Shown piece by piece: positions 42,547 through 53,065 of a stretch of DNA of 64,000 bases (its first letter is position 1; each line of letters begins with the position of its first letter). A program made the translations under genes and the position numbers. Origin of the DNA: Bifidobacterium hapali (GTDB lineage Bacteria; Actinomycetota; Actinomycetes; Actinomycetales; Bifidobacteriaceae); the NCBI RefSeq assembly GCF_002259755.1, contig NZ_MWWY01000006.1, positions 1-64,000 on the forward strand, written 5' to 3'. The notes below the pieces were generated by a model. It searched no databases, was not told the DNA's origin, and saw only the letters and a program-made list of their open reading frames with translations.

Positions 42547-43359
42547 TCAGATACCTTGCCACGCCGGCTTATGCTCGAAGGCGTAACGATAGTAATCCTT
42601 GTGACGAAGACGCGACGCTGCTTCTTCGTCAATGATCACGGTCGCATGCGGGTGCATTTGCAGCGCAGATGCCGGACAGAATGCGCTCACACCGCCTTCA
42701 ACAGTCTCTTCAATTGCTTCAGCCTTACCTGAACCGAATGCAAGTAATACAAGGTGACGTGCCTTCATAATCGTGCCAATACCTTGCGTAATGCAGTGCG
42801 TCGGCACCTGATTGATGTCATTGTCGAAGAAACGCGCGTTATCGATACGAGTCTGCTCGGCAAGTGTCTTCACCCGCGTACCAGAAGCGAGCGAGGAACC
42901 CGGCTCGTTGAAGCCAACATGACCGTCCGTACCAATGCCGAGGATCTGCACGTCAATGCCGCCAGCAGCTTCGATTGCAGCATCATAGTCAGCGCCTGCA
43001 TGCTCGATTTTCTCGCCATCTTCAAGTGGTGCACCGTCGAGCACGTCACCCGGCACATGCACGAGATCCGGGTTGAGTCCTAGTGGTTCAACCACGGTGC
43101 GATGAATAGTCGAGTGATACGACTCTGGATGCGTGAGTGGTAGACCCAGATACTCATCAAGTGCGAAGCCGCGCACCTCAGACACATCAATGTGTTCTGC
43201 TTTGACCTTTGCAGCCAATGCGCGGTATGCAGCCAACGGGCTTGATCCAGTGGCAAGTCCCAGCACTGCATTCGGCTTGTTCTTGATTAGTCCGGCAACG
43301 CAGTTCGCGTAGATTTCGCCAGCTTCGTCTTCGTTCTTAACGATGATGACTTCAGTCAT
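42547..43359 (-). CDS. nagB: Glucosamine-6-phosphate deaminase
   Basis: 270-residue enzyme turning GlcN-6-P into fructose-6-P and ammonia, which enters the bifid shunt. Motifs are LGLATGSSPLAAYRAL, VRGFALDEYLGLPLTHPESY (catalytic Asp region), ILGIGTDGHVGFNEPGSSLA (with the active-site His and Glu) and NDINQVPTHCITQGIGTIMK. AAAGGATGACA before the ATG at 43359 fixes the start; the frame to 43404 is not needed. It is divergent from the ROK repressor, with a 313-bp shared control region. Confidence 0.96.
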   Translation of the reverse strand: MTEVIIVKNEDEAGEIYANCVAGLIKNKPNAVLGLATGSSPLAAYRALAAKVKAEHIDVSEVRGFALDEYLGLPLTHPESYHSTIHRTVVEPLGLNPDLVHVPGDVLDGAPLEDGEKIEHAGADYDAAIEAAGGIDVQILGIGTDGHVGFNEPGSSLASGTRVKTLAEQTRIDNARFFDNDINQVPTHCITQGIGTIMKARHLVLLAFGSGKAEAIEETVEGGVSAFCPASALQMHPHATVIIDEEAASRLRHKDYYRYAFEHKPAWQGI

Positions 43360-43506
43360 TGTCATCCTTTCGTTCGTTGCGTACGACGTACGATGGCCGT
43401 TCACACGACCTGCGCTCGTTCGTCGATACAGTTATGGTTCCCATCGAGAAACGCTGTATGATGATGGCCTGTATGCAATACATGACATCCACAGCGACAC
43501 CCGCAA

Positions 43507-43555
43507 TTGTTAATAATACTTACATAAATAGAAAACCGCCATCTTTCGGCGTTTT
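43507..43555 (-). promoter_or_regulatory. NagB control element, shared with lnpB
   Basis: TTGTTAATAATACTTACATA at 43507 differs from the sequence at 48521 at three of 22 positions when extended by AA. In both places it is followed by AAAACCGC..CGGCGTTT, a small hairpin. On the minus strand the element contains TATTAT at a -10-like site, so it may be promoter plus operator. The adjacent divergent ROK repressor is the obvious candidate regulator. Confidence 0.6.
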
Positions 43556-43672
43556 CCAGCTTGTAAAGCCATAATCAACCGCTATAATGAAAAGACAGTT
43601 TGGGGAGTCCGGCGTTGTGCTCCCGCCACAGCGTTTACCGATATGAGACAGTCAAGGAAAGGCGGAAAGCAC

Positions 43673-44821
43673 ATGGCCGAACATACCTACACGGGTTCAT
43701 TCCCCCTGCATACCCCGGGGAAGATCACTAAGGCCAGCCCTTCCGACGTTCGTCGCAGGAATCGGTCTCTTATTTTCAGTCTACTCTTTCCATCGAACCA
43801 GTGCTCGCGCGCCGAGCTTGGACGTCGAACTGGCTTGTCGCGCGTGGCTGTCTCTGACGTGGTCAATGACATGCTCGAGGAAGGACTGATTCGTGAGAAC
43901 GGGTTTGAAACAGCATCCACTGGCAAAGGCAAGCGCGGCACGCTACTGAGTATCGACACTACGCGACTGCGCATTATTAGCATTGACTTGTCCCAAGAAC
44001 ATCTCATACAGGGTGCCGTTACTGATTTACTCGGTCTTCCGCAGCAACGCATGGAGATTGCACTCGGCCCTGATAACCATATTGACGTGGATACTATCGT
44101 TCAATTTGCTGACGAGTTGCGTTCTGATCTTGACGTAAACCGGATTATCGGTATCGGTATCTGCACGACTGGCGTGATTGATCGCGGCGTTATCCGTGAA
44201 TCTACAGCGCTCGGCTGGCACAACGTTGATCTGAAATCTATATTGGAACGCCGATTTGGGATTCCAGTTACTATTACCAACGATGTGACCAGTTCAATAC
44301 TCACCGAACGATTCTTCGGACAAGGTGGACCAAATCTTCTGTTTGTCCGTAACGATCAAGGTATCGGCGCAGCAGCACTCATTGATGATGTTCCGGTAGT
44401 CGGAGAAAGTCACGCAGCTGGTGAAATTGGACATATCTCCATCGATCCAGATCATGGGCCAGAATGTCCGTGCGGCAAGCGCGGCTGCATGGAACGCATG
44501 ATTTCAGCAACTGCATTACGCGAACGCATGCGCGGACTATCACACGATGAACAAATGCGGATTATCCGTGAAGCTGGTACGTATCTAGCAGCTGCTTTGG
44601 CAATGCCTATTGGACTGCTTGATATCACTGATATCTGTGTGTACGGTCCGGCTGACATTATCAACAACGCGTTTCTTGAGGCTGCGCAAGAACGGCTTGA
44701 TCGAACCACTACGTCAAAGTTTCATGCCCGTAGTGTAATTCGTCGTTGCCAGTGCGGCACTGACATCACTTTGCGCGGTGGTGCGATTGCTGTTGTACGT
44801 CACTACATTGAGGAAGGTTAA
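43673..44821 (+). CDS. nagR: ROK-family transcriptional repressor (probable NagR)
   Basis: 382-residue ROK repressor. The N-terminal winged helix is CSRAELGRRTGLSRVAVSDV, VNDMLEEGLIREN. The ROK part has the zinc motif CPCGKRGCMERMISA and GESHAAGEIGHISID, which bind sugar in this family, but the phosphate loop of ROK kinases is not intact (IISIDLSQEHLIQGAV), so it is a regulator. Start taken as ATG 43673, with AAAGG upstream; ATG 43643 is weaker. In bifidobacteria a ROK regulator named NagR controls LNB/GNB and nag genes. Its position between nagBA and the kinase supports that name; the effector is unproven here. Confidence 0.85.
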   Translation: MAEHTYTGSFPLHTPGKITKASPSDVRRRNRSLIFSLLFPSNQCSRAELGRRTGLSRVAVSDVVNDMLEEGLIRENGFETASTGKGKRGTLLSIDTTRLRIISIDLSQEHLIQGAVTDLLGLPQQRMEIALGPDNHIDVDTIVQFADELRSDLDVNRIIGIGICTTGVIDRGVIRESTALGWHNVDLKSILERRFGIPVTITNDVTSSILTERFFGQGGPNLLFVRNDQGIGAAALIDDVPVVGESHAAGEIGHISIDPDHGPECPCGKRGCMERMISATALRERMRGLSHDEQMRIIREAGTYLAAALAMPIGLLDITDICVYGPADIINNAFLEAAQERLDRTTTSKFHARSVIRRCQCGTDITLRGGAIAVVRHYIEEG

Positions 44822-44832
44822 TACTGGTTCAA

Positions 44833-45735
44833 TCAGGCGAGCGCAGCACCGATTGCGCCGAGCGGTTCGTTGACTGGTGCAAGCTGAATACGCGCGCTGA
44901 GATCTAACCCAGCGAGGAACGGGCATGCTGCTTCACGCCGCTGTAGTTCTTCCGAGATTACGTCGAGTAGTGGTTGTCCAGTTTTCGCCATGCCACCGCC
45001 GAGAATGATCATGCGCGGGTCAACTGACTGAGCGACGATCTGTAATGTGTCTACAATCGCATGCGTTACCATGCCAAGCACACGCTGTGCTTCAGCATCA
45101 CCGCTCCGTGCTTTGGCAATCAAGTCAGGCATAGGCGGCACGCCGTCTGCTGTCGGCCATAATCGTGCAACCGATGCACCAGAGCACACGGTTTCCAAGC
45201 AACCATGTTGACCACATGCGCAAGGCAATTGGTTTGGGTCAACCGGCACATGACCAATCTCCCCCGCTGCGCCGCTATATCCGTGCTGCAGTTCACCGTC
45301 AATAAGAATGCCCGCTGCAAGTCCTGTACCAAAGTTCACCATGACTACTGTGCCACGAACGTCGTTGCCGCACACGACATTTTCTGCGCCTACTGCAGCC
45401 GCATTCACATCATTGTTGACTTGAACTGGTATCCCGAGTTGTTCCTCGATGAGAGAACCAAGTTCGAGTGTATCAATGTCGAGATTGACGACGTTTGCGA
45501 TACGACCGGTTGCCGAGTCAACTTGGCCTGGCGTACCGATACCGATACGTTCCACGTCAGCAAGTTGGTCGCCAGCTACTGTGCGTACGAGTGTGACAAC
45601 ATCCTCAATGACGTTGTTTCCGCCGCGGCGAGCTGGTACGCGATGCGATGCGACGACAGTATCGTTCGGGTCGAGCAGTACTGCTTCGATTTTGGTGCCA
45701 CCAATGTCTACACCGACCAGATGTCCTTCAGTCAT
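44833..45735 (-). CDS. ROK-family sugar kinase (probable N-acetylglucosamine or glucokinase)
   Basis: 300-residue ROK kinase with the phosphate motif LVGVDIGGTKIEAVLLD, the catalytic region VQVNNDVNAAAVGAE, MVNFGTGLAAGILIDG and the zinc motif CACGQHGCLETVCSG. AAAGGAC precedes the ATG at 45735. It is 11 bases from the convergent repressor and follows lnpC on the same strand. Context suggests phosphorylation of GlcNAc at C6 so that NagA and NagB can act, which NahK (a 1-kinase) does not provide. Glucose is an alternative substrate; sequence alone does not decide. Confidence 0.85.
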   Translation of the reverse strand: MTEGHLVGVDIGGTKIEAVLLDPNDTVVASHRVPARRGGNNVIEDVVTLVRTVAGDQLADVERIGIGTPGQVDSATGRIANVVNLDIDTLELGSLIEEQLGIPVQVNNDVNAAAVGAENVVCGNDVRGTVVMVNFGTGLAAGILIDGELQHGYSGAAGEIGHVPVDPNQLPCACGQHGCLETVCSGASVARLWPTADGVPPMPDLIAKARSGDAEAQRVLGMVTHAIVDTLQIVAQSVDPRMIILGGGMAKTGQPLLDVISEELQRREAACPFLAGLDLSARIQLAPVNEPLGAIGAALA

Positions 45736-45788
45736 TATGAGTCCTTTCTGTTTTTTACGATTGCGTCAATACTCACGATCATCTGCGA

Positions 45789-45830
45789 TCAGTCATGATT
45801 GGTCAGTCATGATTGGTCAGTCACGATTGG
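45789..45830. repeat. 14-bp unit repeated three times across the lnpC stop
   Basis: TCAGTCATGATTGG occurs at 45789 and 45803 and, with one change, at 45817, where it contains the lnpC stop codon. The extra copies are in the 81-base gap before the kinase gene. They probably arose by slippage; each carries a TGA on the minus strand. Confidence 0.85.
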
Positions 45831-47349
45831 CGTGCATTCCAAGTTCTTCGAGGAATGTAAGCGTCTGTTCTTTGCTCTTGAATACAGCGGTATTGCCGAG
45901 AATACGCTCACATATGCTACCGAGTTCGTCGCGCACTGCTGTACGAATGGCATCGCGATCACGTGAACCATCTAAGGCAGTGTTCAGCTCATCCCAAACG
46001 AGCGTGAATTCACTGACTTCATCCGGTAGCTTAGCGCTACCAGCAGCGAGCGCATCTTCGATTACGTTGAGTTGTCGAGTGAGTCGTCCGGGTAGGATGA
46101 AGAGTCCTTGGGCTTCGATCAGACCAATTGGTTCTTGTTTAACCGGCCAGAATTCGGGGTGAGCGTGGAATATGCCTTCTGGATACTCATCGCTGATCGT
46201 GTTATTGCGTAAGATGAGGTTCATTTCGTATCCACGCGCTGTGTGAATAACGCTTGGTGAGAGCGCTGATTGCCGGTTGCCGGTTGCATCATGGCTGGCG
46301 ATGCCAGCTGCTGCGTCATCGTAGTCGATCCAAGCGGTGCGAATGAGGTCAGCGATAGCGATGATTTCGTCGCGCGATTGGCAGATGACGCGCATTGCGG
46401 TGCCTGGCCAGTCGAGGATTTCTACGATTGTGTTGTCATGGTGTGGCACGGTGAGTGACGCCCATGCTGGAGATTTGAGCATGGGCAGTATTTCGCCACC
46501 ACCCTGATAGTGGTCGTGGGCGAGTACTGAGCCGCCGATGCGTGGTAATGCAGCATTGCAGCCGAGGAAGTATCCGGGGAATTGGTCTACGAAGTCGAGC
46601 AGATGGGTAAAGGTATCGCGGTCGACGTGCATGGGTGTATGTTCCATGTTCACGCAGATGCCGTGTTCGTGGAAATACCCATATGGGGAGAATTGCCAGA
46701 ACCACGGTTGGCTGCCGAGCGTGACTGGGATAGTGCGCAATGTGCGCTTGTTACGTCCCGCGAATCCTTCGTTTTCGTGGCAAATAGTGCATGCAGGATA
46801 GCCGCCAGCAACCGCGTTACCGGCTGCTGCTTTTTTCATGTTTTTGAATTCTGGCTTGGCGAGATTGATGGTGACTACGATGCCATGCGAGTCGAATCGC
46901 GGATTGCGGTCGAGCATGCTCTTTTTTACGTACGTGTTGTTGACACAGTACTCGTAGAACCATTGCATTGCCTGCATGCCGCCGTGTGCGGCGCCGCCGC
47001 GTGATTCGATTTCCTTGAATCGATCGTCAATAGCCGACGGCGATGCTGATAGAAGACCCATGACTTCGTCCGCGATTGACGTGTTTTCGTCTTGCGTGAA
47101 CAGTCCTGCTGCAATTGCAGCTTGACACAATCCAGCTACGAGTTCGTCTATGCTCTGTCCGTCAGCTGTTGCGCCGGTTGGTTGATACGAAGACAGATCA
47201 AACAGGGCAAAGATGCGATTGCGCGTCCAGTCTGCATCGCGAGGATCTAAGTCAAGATGATGGATAGCATGATCGATAAGTCGATCAATGCTCGCATACA
47301 CAGTATCGAGTGGTGCCGCAGTTGCGGTCGACGTTGTCTCACTAGTCAT
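45817..47349 (-). CDS. lnpC: UDP-glucose-hexose-1-phosphate uridylyltransferase, class II GalT (LnpC)
   Basis: 510-residue class II GalT. It exchanges UMP between UDP-glucose and galactose-1-P made by LnpA, giving UDP-galactose and glucose-1-P. The nucleotidyl-transfer region is GGSVLAHDHYQGGGEILPM, containing the HDHYQ active-site motif. Other family parts are HIDRLIDHAIHHLDL-like helices at the N-terminus, NPRFDSHGIVVTINLAKPEF, YPACTICHENEGFAGRNKR and WFWQFSPYGYFHEHGICVN. It starts one base after the lnpB stop. galE (lnpD), which often follows, is absent here. Confidence 0.94.
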   Translation of the reverse strand: MTSETTSTATAAPLDTVYASIDRLIDHAIHHLDLDPRDADWTRNRIFALFDLSSYQPTGATADGQSIDELVAGLCQAAIAAGLFTQDENTSIADEVMGLLSASPSAIDDRFKEIESRGGAAHGGMQAMQWFYEYCVNNTYVKKSMLDRNPRFDSHGIVVTINLAKPEFKNMKKAAAGNAVAGGYPACTICHENEGFAGRNKRTLRTIPVTLGSQPWFWQFSPYGYFHEHGICVNMEHTPMHVDRDTFTHLLDFVDQFPGYFLGCNAALPRIGGSVLAHDHYQGGGEILPMLKSPAWASLTVPHHDNTIVEILDWPGTAMRVICQSRDEIIAIADLIRTAWIDYDDAAAGIASHDATGNRQSALSPSVIHTARGYEMNLILRNNTISDEYPEGIFHAHPEFWPVKQEPIGLIEAQGLFILPGRLTRQLNVIEDALAAGSAKLPDEVSEFTLVWDELNTALDGSRDRDAIRTAVRDELGSICERILGNTAVFKSKEQTLTFLEELGMHANRD

Positions 47350-47350
47350 A

Positions 47351-48591
<1,241 letters not shown>

Positions 48592-48625
48592 CAAAAAGTA
48601 TGCATAGAAGCAGAACAATATTCGC

Positions 48626-48672
48626 GTGTATGGTTCAGCTTCCTACCGCTGGAAGGATGCTGAACCATACAC
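48626..48672 (-). terminator. Hairpin after lnpA
   Basis: GTGTATGGTTCAGC (48626-48639) pairs with GCTGAACCATACAC (48659-48672), with TTCC/GGAA partly extending the stem. It lies 25 bases after the lnpA stop. No T-run follows, so it may stop transcription only partly or protect the upstream mRNA end. Confidence 0.6.
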
Positions 48673-48696
48673 ACCACGATCATGTAACCGTTCGTG

Positions 48697-50946
48697 TTAT
48701 AGTCGTCGCCACGCAATACCGCTAGCATCAAGATCAACATGCTCACTCGTGCCGTCAGGAAGCGTGATATCGGTTGACTGTGGCCGATCAGTATTGTTGA
48801 TGACGCAATACCAGCCCGATTCCACGAAACGCGCAACTTCGCACTCAGGATTAGTGGAACTATACGCAGCATACTGATCTTCGTGATGGCTCGCATAGAA
48901 CAAGATACGTTCGAGTAGTCGCGCATTCGCCGCCGAATACGGCAGTCCGGATACGTATACGCCACGACCTGATCCGTACTCATTGACAGCAAGCTGAACT
49001 TGGCCATTGTCTGCGCGCAGTAACGTCACTTGTTCGTTAATCGGGAATGTATTCGCAATCGCCTCACCGAAGTCGATACCACCCAGCGGCACTTTCCCTT
49101 GGCCTCCACCGCAACCAGACAGTGGAATACGATAGCCTGCATGTTGCCAAGCTTCGCGCGCGGCCGAGTCAACAGGTACGTCAGCTGTAATGAAGTGATC
49201 AGGCGTAACCGGTGGGAAGTATTTGTCAACAGACAAGGTCTGGAAACGCTCCTCATCCACGCCGAACACATCCGCAAGCTGGAAGAACCTTCCTTGGAAC
49301 CATTGCGCACTCGGCTCACCAACACCAACGAGCGCACCTCCGCCACGTACCCATGTACGCAATACTTCAGCAAGTCGTGGATTCGTCGCCCAAATATCTC
49401 CGCCTGAATATGCAGTGTCAACTGGACCGCCAGTGATGATTACATCAATATCACTGTCAACACCATGATCGAGCACATCGTCAAAACTGACGAATCGTAC
49501 GTTGACTCGCATGCCAGATAGAGCTTCGAGAATGCCATAGTATGTAGTCGTCTGCTTATTAGGCAGCGCGTGTGCAACTGTATACGCCATCCACGAGCGC
49601 ATTCGGCCCCACGAGTTGAGGATTGCAACGTTGAGTTCGCCAGTTGCCGCTTCTCCCCCGGTTTTATCGTGAATGTCGCGGAATTCGTCAGCAATATGCG
49701 TTACCGCGTCTACAAACTTCGGGAATTGTGCAGCCAACGACAGGTAACCACCGTAACCCATGCGCGCAATCGGCGAGCGCAGGATCGCACGACGTGCTTT
49801 ACGCCAGTTATCCCATGCTTCAATGCTTGGATCGTTGCCTTCGTAGAAGGTGTCGGGGAAGAAGTATGGTAGGAACCTGCCTTCGGTGTATCGGACGCCC
49901 TTGATGTCAGCGATCATACGCGTGGTGGTTCCGTCACCAATTGAGCCGACAACTGCGTCGAGGCCAAGATCTGCAAAACCATCCTTGTATGGTTCGGCGC
50001 CGATCCACTGGTCACCAAGGAACATCATTGCCTCTTTGCCGGCAGCATGAGACATGTCGGCGAGTTTTTTGACGTTTGCCCGTACAAAATTTGACAAGAA
50101 GTCAATCCAGTCGCGTTGTGGTTTACGCGGTACACGCCATGCGCTGTTGTAGCAGCCTTCATCCACGAAATCTTCAGGACGCAGTCGATAACCGTATTGT
50201 TGTTCAAAATCGTCGAGTGCAGCTGGCGAGACGGTGCAGGAGCAGCCGAACCAGTCGACAATTTTCTCACGGTGGCGCGGGTCGAAAATCAACGTGAACT
50301 GGTAGAAGAACGTGGTAAAACGTACGACATCAGTATCGGGATTATCGTCAAGCCACTGTGTGAACGTATCGAATACGAATTTGCGTGTGGCTGGATGGTA
50401 GATATCGAACGGAATCTCATGTTCTTTGTCTCCCCAGTCGTTGGTGAGATGGTTGTACATCTCAACTGGGTCCCAGATGATGTAGGCGAGGAAGGAAACC
50501 GTGTACTCATGCATGGGGATTGTGTTGGCGACAGTTACTGTGTGCGCCGCCGAGTCAACGTTCCAGTCCTTAGTCGGTACAATACCACCGGTAGTACGGT
50601 CTATGACTTCCCAATATCGAGCCGGATCAGCATCATAGTTTGGGGTGAGTTGTTCTTCAAAGAACCCAGACATGAGATCGATGGTGACTGACTCTGTTTC
50701 AGCGAGCACGCGCTGCGTAAGCAAGTAGACTTGCGGCGTCTCATTCATGTGGAGTGTGATCCACTCGTTATGAGCACGCGTTGGGAAGTACGCGCTGTAG
50801 ATTTTCTTGCCGAGTGCACGCACCGCGTCATCGAGATGTGTGCCGTCGGAGTTGCGGATTGCGTCCGCACCCCACAGATCGGCAAGTTCTTTGGTTTTCT
50901 CAGCAAAATTTGATTCACTGGGAAGCGTAAAACGTCCAGTAGTCAT
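48697..50946 (-). CDS. lnpA: 1,3-beta-galactosyl-N-acetylhexosamine phosphorylase, GH112
   Basis: 749-residue cytoplasmic phosphorylase that splits lacto-N-biose I or galacto-N-biose with phosphate into galactose-1-P and GlcNAc or GalNAc. It is the key enzyme of the bifidobacterial pathway for human milk oligosaccharide and mucin core sugars. The barrel region contains DVVRFTTFFYQFTLIFDPRH, and MMFLGDQWIGAEPYKDGF carries the probable catalytic Asp312, near the Asp313 described for the B. longum enzyme. The C-terminal domains show WGRMRSWMAYTVAHALPN and YVSGLPYSAANARLLERILF. AAGGAG eight bases before the ATG at 50946 decides the start. It follows the permease genes by 16 bases. Confidence 0.96.
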   Translation of the reverse strand: MTTGRFTLPSESNFAEKTKELADLWGADAIRNSDGTHLDDAVRALGKKIYSAYFPTRAHNEWITLHMNETPQVYLLTQRVLAETESVTIDLMSGFFEEQLTPNYDADPARYWEVIDRTTGGIVPTKDWNVDSAAHTVTVANTIPMHEYTVSFLAYIIWDPVEMYNHLTNDWGDKEHEIPFDIYHPATRKFVFDTFTQWLDDNPDTDVVRFTTFFYQFTLIFDPRHREKIVDWFGCSCTVSPAALDDFEQQYGYRLRPEDFVDEGCYNSAWRVPRKPQRDWIDFLSNFVRANVKKLADMSHAAGKEAMMFLGDQWIGAEPYKDGFADLGLDAVVGSIGDGTTTRMIADIKGVRYTEGRFLPYFFPDTFYEGNDPSIEAWDNWRKARRAILRSPIARMGYGGYLSLAAQFPKFVDAVTHIADEFRDIHDKTGGEAATGELNVAILNSWGRMRSWMAYTVAHALPNKQTTTYYGILEALSGMRVNVRFVSFDDVLDHGVDSDIDVIITGGPVDTAYSGGDIWATNPRLAEVLRTWVRGGGALVGVGEPSAQWFQGRFFQLADVFGVDEERFQTLSVDKYFPPVTPDHFITADVPVDSAAREAWQHAGYRIPLSGCGGGQGKVPLGGIDFGEAIANTFPINEQVTLLRADNGQVQLAVNEYGSGRGVYVSGLPYSAANARLLERILFYASHHEDQYAAYSSTNPECEVARFVESGWYCVINNTDRPQSTDITLPDGTSEHVDLDASGIAWRRL

Positions 50947-50962
50947 AAAGATCACTCCTTCG

Positions 50963-51913
50963 TTATCCTTTAACCGCTCCAGCTGCTAGGCCGGCTTGCC
51001 AGTAGCGTTGCAGACCGAGGAACAGTACGATTACAGGGAGTACGCCGAGTAACGCACCCATCATCAAGGCACCTCGATCGGTGAATGTGGCGAGTGACAC
51101 CATGCCGTACAGGCCGAGTGTGACAGGCTTCAACGTATCAGACGAAACCATCATGAGCGGTAGCAGGAAGTTATTCCACGTTGCCACAAACAGGAATAAG
51201 AAAATCGTCACCATCGCGGGAGCAAGCAATCGCAGCACAATCGTGAAGAAAATCCTCGCCTCGCTCGCACCATCAATACGCGCCGCTTCAAGCAACTCGT
51301 CAGGCACCGACGTTTGCGCATACACGCGGCCAAGGAAAAAGCCAAACGGTGAGACACAGCATGGGATAATGATTGCGAGCATTGTGTTCGTTAAGTGCAA
51401 CGTGTGGAAGATTGAATACTGTGGAATAGTCAAGAGAGCCGCCGGCATGAGCATGCAACCCATAATGACGCCGATCGCAATATTCTTACCGCGGAAGCGG
51501 AATTTAGCAGTCGCATAGCCTGCCATAACAGCCACCAATGTGCCAACAAACGCGGAAACACCCGAATAGATCAACGAGTTCAACACCCAACGCCAAAAGT
51601 TACCACGGGTCCAGCCGATGAGTTTGCCGTAGTTATAGGCAATCGCGTTTGGTAACTGATCAAGACCGACCGCAAACCACATGCCATTACTACCTGTCAT
51701 TTGGCTCGCTGTTTTCGTGGATGCGATAATCGCCCAATAGATCGGAAACAGGAAGTAGAACAACGCAAACACCAGCACGACAATAGTGATGGTTTTCACT
51801 GCCACGGATGGTTGCATTGAGCGAGGTAAATCATTCGCATGCAAGTCACGGATGCGGTCGGCCTTTTTGCGAGCGCGACGTTCCGCACGTCCTCCACGAG
51901 TCATATCACTCAT
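50963..51913 (-). CDS. LNB/GNB ABC transporter permease (MalG type)
   Basis: 316-residue carbohydrate ABC permease of the MalG group with six hydrophobic helices and the EAA motif ELLEAARIDGASEARIFFTI. The N-terminus is strongly basic (RAERRARKKADRIR). It starts at an ATG overlapping the previous permease stop (ATGA), so synthesis is coupled. Position directly before lnpA and homology to the locus of other bifidobacteria indicate import of lacto-N-biose and galacto-N-biose. The ATPase (a shared MsmK-type protein in many bifidobacteria) is not in this window. Confidence 0.92.
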   Translation of the reverse strand: MSDMTRGGRAERRARKKADRIRDLHANDLPRSMQPSVAVKTITIVVLVFALFYFLFPIYWAIIASTKTASQMTGSNGMWFAVGLDQLPNAIAYNYGKLIGWTRGNFWRWVLNSLIYSGVSAFVGTLVAVMAGYATAKFRFRGKNIAIGVIMGCMLMPAALLTIPQYSIFHTLHLTNTMLAIIIPCCVSPFGFFLGRVYAQTSVPDELLEAARIDGASEARIFFTIVLRLLAPAMVTIFLFLFVATWNNFLLPLMMVSSDTLKPVTLGLYGMVSLATFTDRGALMMGALLGVLPVIVLFLGLQRYWQAGLAAGAVKG

Positions 51914-52881
51914 TGCTCATTCACCTTCCTTTCAACGAGAGCGTAAAGGGCAGCAAGCACGCCAGCAATAAGTGCCATAACAATGGCGATTGCAGATGCT
52001 GGTCCGTCACCGCCCGGGGTGAGCGTGCCTTGCGAAGTACTCAATGCCATCATCATGGGCGTGTACGCTTTACCGATACCCGAATCAGCAGTAGACATGA
52101 CCTGCGGCTCATTGAATAGCTGAATAGTGCCGACAATAGAGAGCAGCATGGCAAGCAACGCAGCGGCTCGCACGTTAGGTAGTTTGATGCGCATGGCAAT
52201 CTGGAATCCGTTCGCGCCATCAATGCGAGCAGCTTCGTAGAGATCATGCGGGATTGCTTGCAATGCTGCGAGGAAGATCAGCATGTTGTATCCGGTGAAC
52301 GTCCATGTGGTGATGTTGGCCATTGAGCCGAGCACCACATTGGTTGCGAAAAAGTCGACATTGATGCCGATTGCTGCAAGTCCTTTGACAATCGGTGAAA
52401 TCTGTCCGTTATACAAGTAGACCCAGATGATCGAGGCAACAACACCGGGGATGGCGTACGGTAAGAAGTAGCCAAGGCGGAATGCAGTAACGCGCTTAAC
52501 GATGAATGAGTCGAGAAGCAGAGCCAGTGCAAGCGCGCTGATAATCATGATCGGAACTTGAATAACAGTGTAGATCAGTACTCTGCCAACGCCAGTCCAG
52601 AACGCAGATGACGTGATGGCATATTGGAAGTTCTGGAGCCCAACGAATTTGTTGACGAGCTCGCCACCACCGTATGCGCCGCCTCCTTCACTGACTTGAC
52701 GGAAGAAGCTTGAGTAGATAGCCCAGAAAATAGGAAGGATGAATACAAGTGCAAACAGGACGCCGAATGGTGCCATGAATGCCCAGCCAATACGACTTTC
52801 GCGTTTTTCTGCGTCAGTTCGCTTCGGTTTTGCGGTTTGTCCAGCAGACCCCTTCATTGCCGGTTTCGTAGTTGTAGTCAT
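51910..52881 (-). CDS. LNB/GNB ABC transporter permease (MalF type)
   Basis: 323-residue MalF-type permease. It has WAFMAPFGVLFALVFILPIF as first helix, and the EAA loop DLYEAARIDGANGFQIAMRI. The start is chosen as ATG 52881 (MTTTTKPAMKG); a longer frame to 52917 has no ribosome site. It forms the channel with the MalG-type product, which overlaps its stop. It follows the binding-protein gene after a 184-bp gap with several hairpins. Confidence 0.92.
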   Translation of the reverse strand: MTTTTKPAMKGSAGQTAKPKRTDAEKRESRIGWAFMAPFGVLFALVFILPIFWAIYSSFFRQVSEGGGAYGGGELVNKFVGLQNFQYAITSSAFWTGVGRVLIYTVIQVPIMIISALALALLLDSFIVKRVTAFRLGYFLPYAIPGVVASIIWVYLYNGQISPIVKGLAAIGINVDFFATNVVLGSMANITTWTFTGYNMLIFLAALQAIPHDLYEAARIDGANGFQIAMRIKLPNVRAAALLAMLLSIVGTIQLFNEPQVMSTADSGIGKAYTPMMMALSTSQGTLTPGGDGPASAIAIVMALIAGVLAALYALVERKVNEQ

Positions 52882-52976
52882 AATCGAACCTGTCCTTTCA
52901 GACGATGGTCGAAACAATGGAAGAAAACTTCAACGATAATGTCAATGCCGTCACTGTCATCGTTCCTGTCATGTAA

Positions 52977-53005
52977 AAAGGCCGGAGCAAGGTACTCCGG
53001 CCTTT
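52977..53005 (-). terminator. Terminator between the binding protein and permease genes
   Basis: AAAGGCCGGAG and CTCCGGCCTTT pair perfectly around a 7-base loop, followed on the minus strand by TTTTTAC. Two further hairpins precede it (GATGACA/TGTCATC from 53017, GACCGGG/CCCGGTC from 53039). Partial termination here would give much more binding protein than permease, and the upstream hairpins may protect the mRNA end. Confidence 0.8.
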
Positions 53006-53065
53006 CATACAATTGGTGATGACAGGATGAATGTCATCGACCGGGAAAGGCCCCGGTCAATGTCA

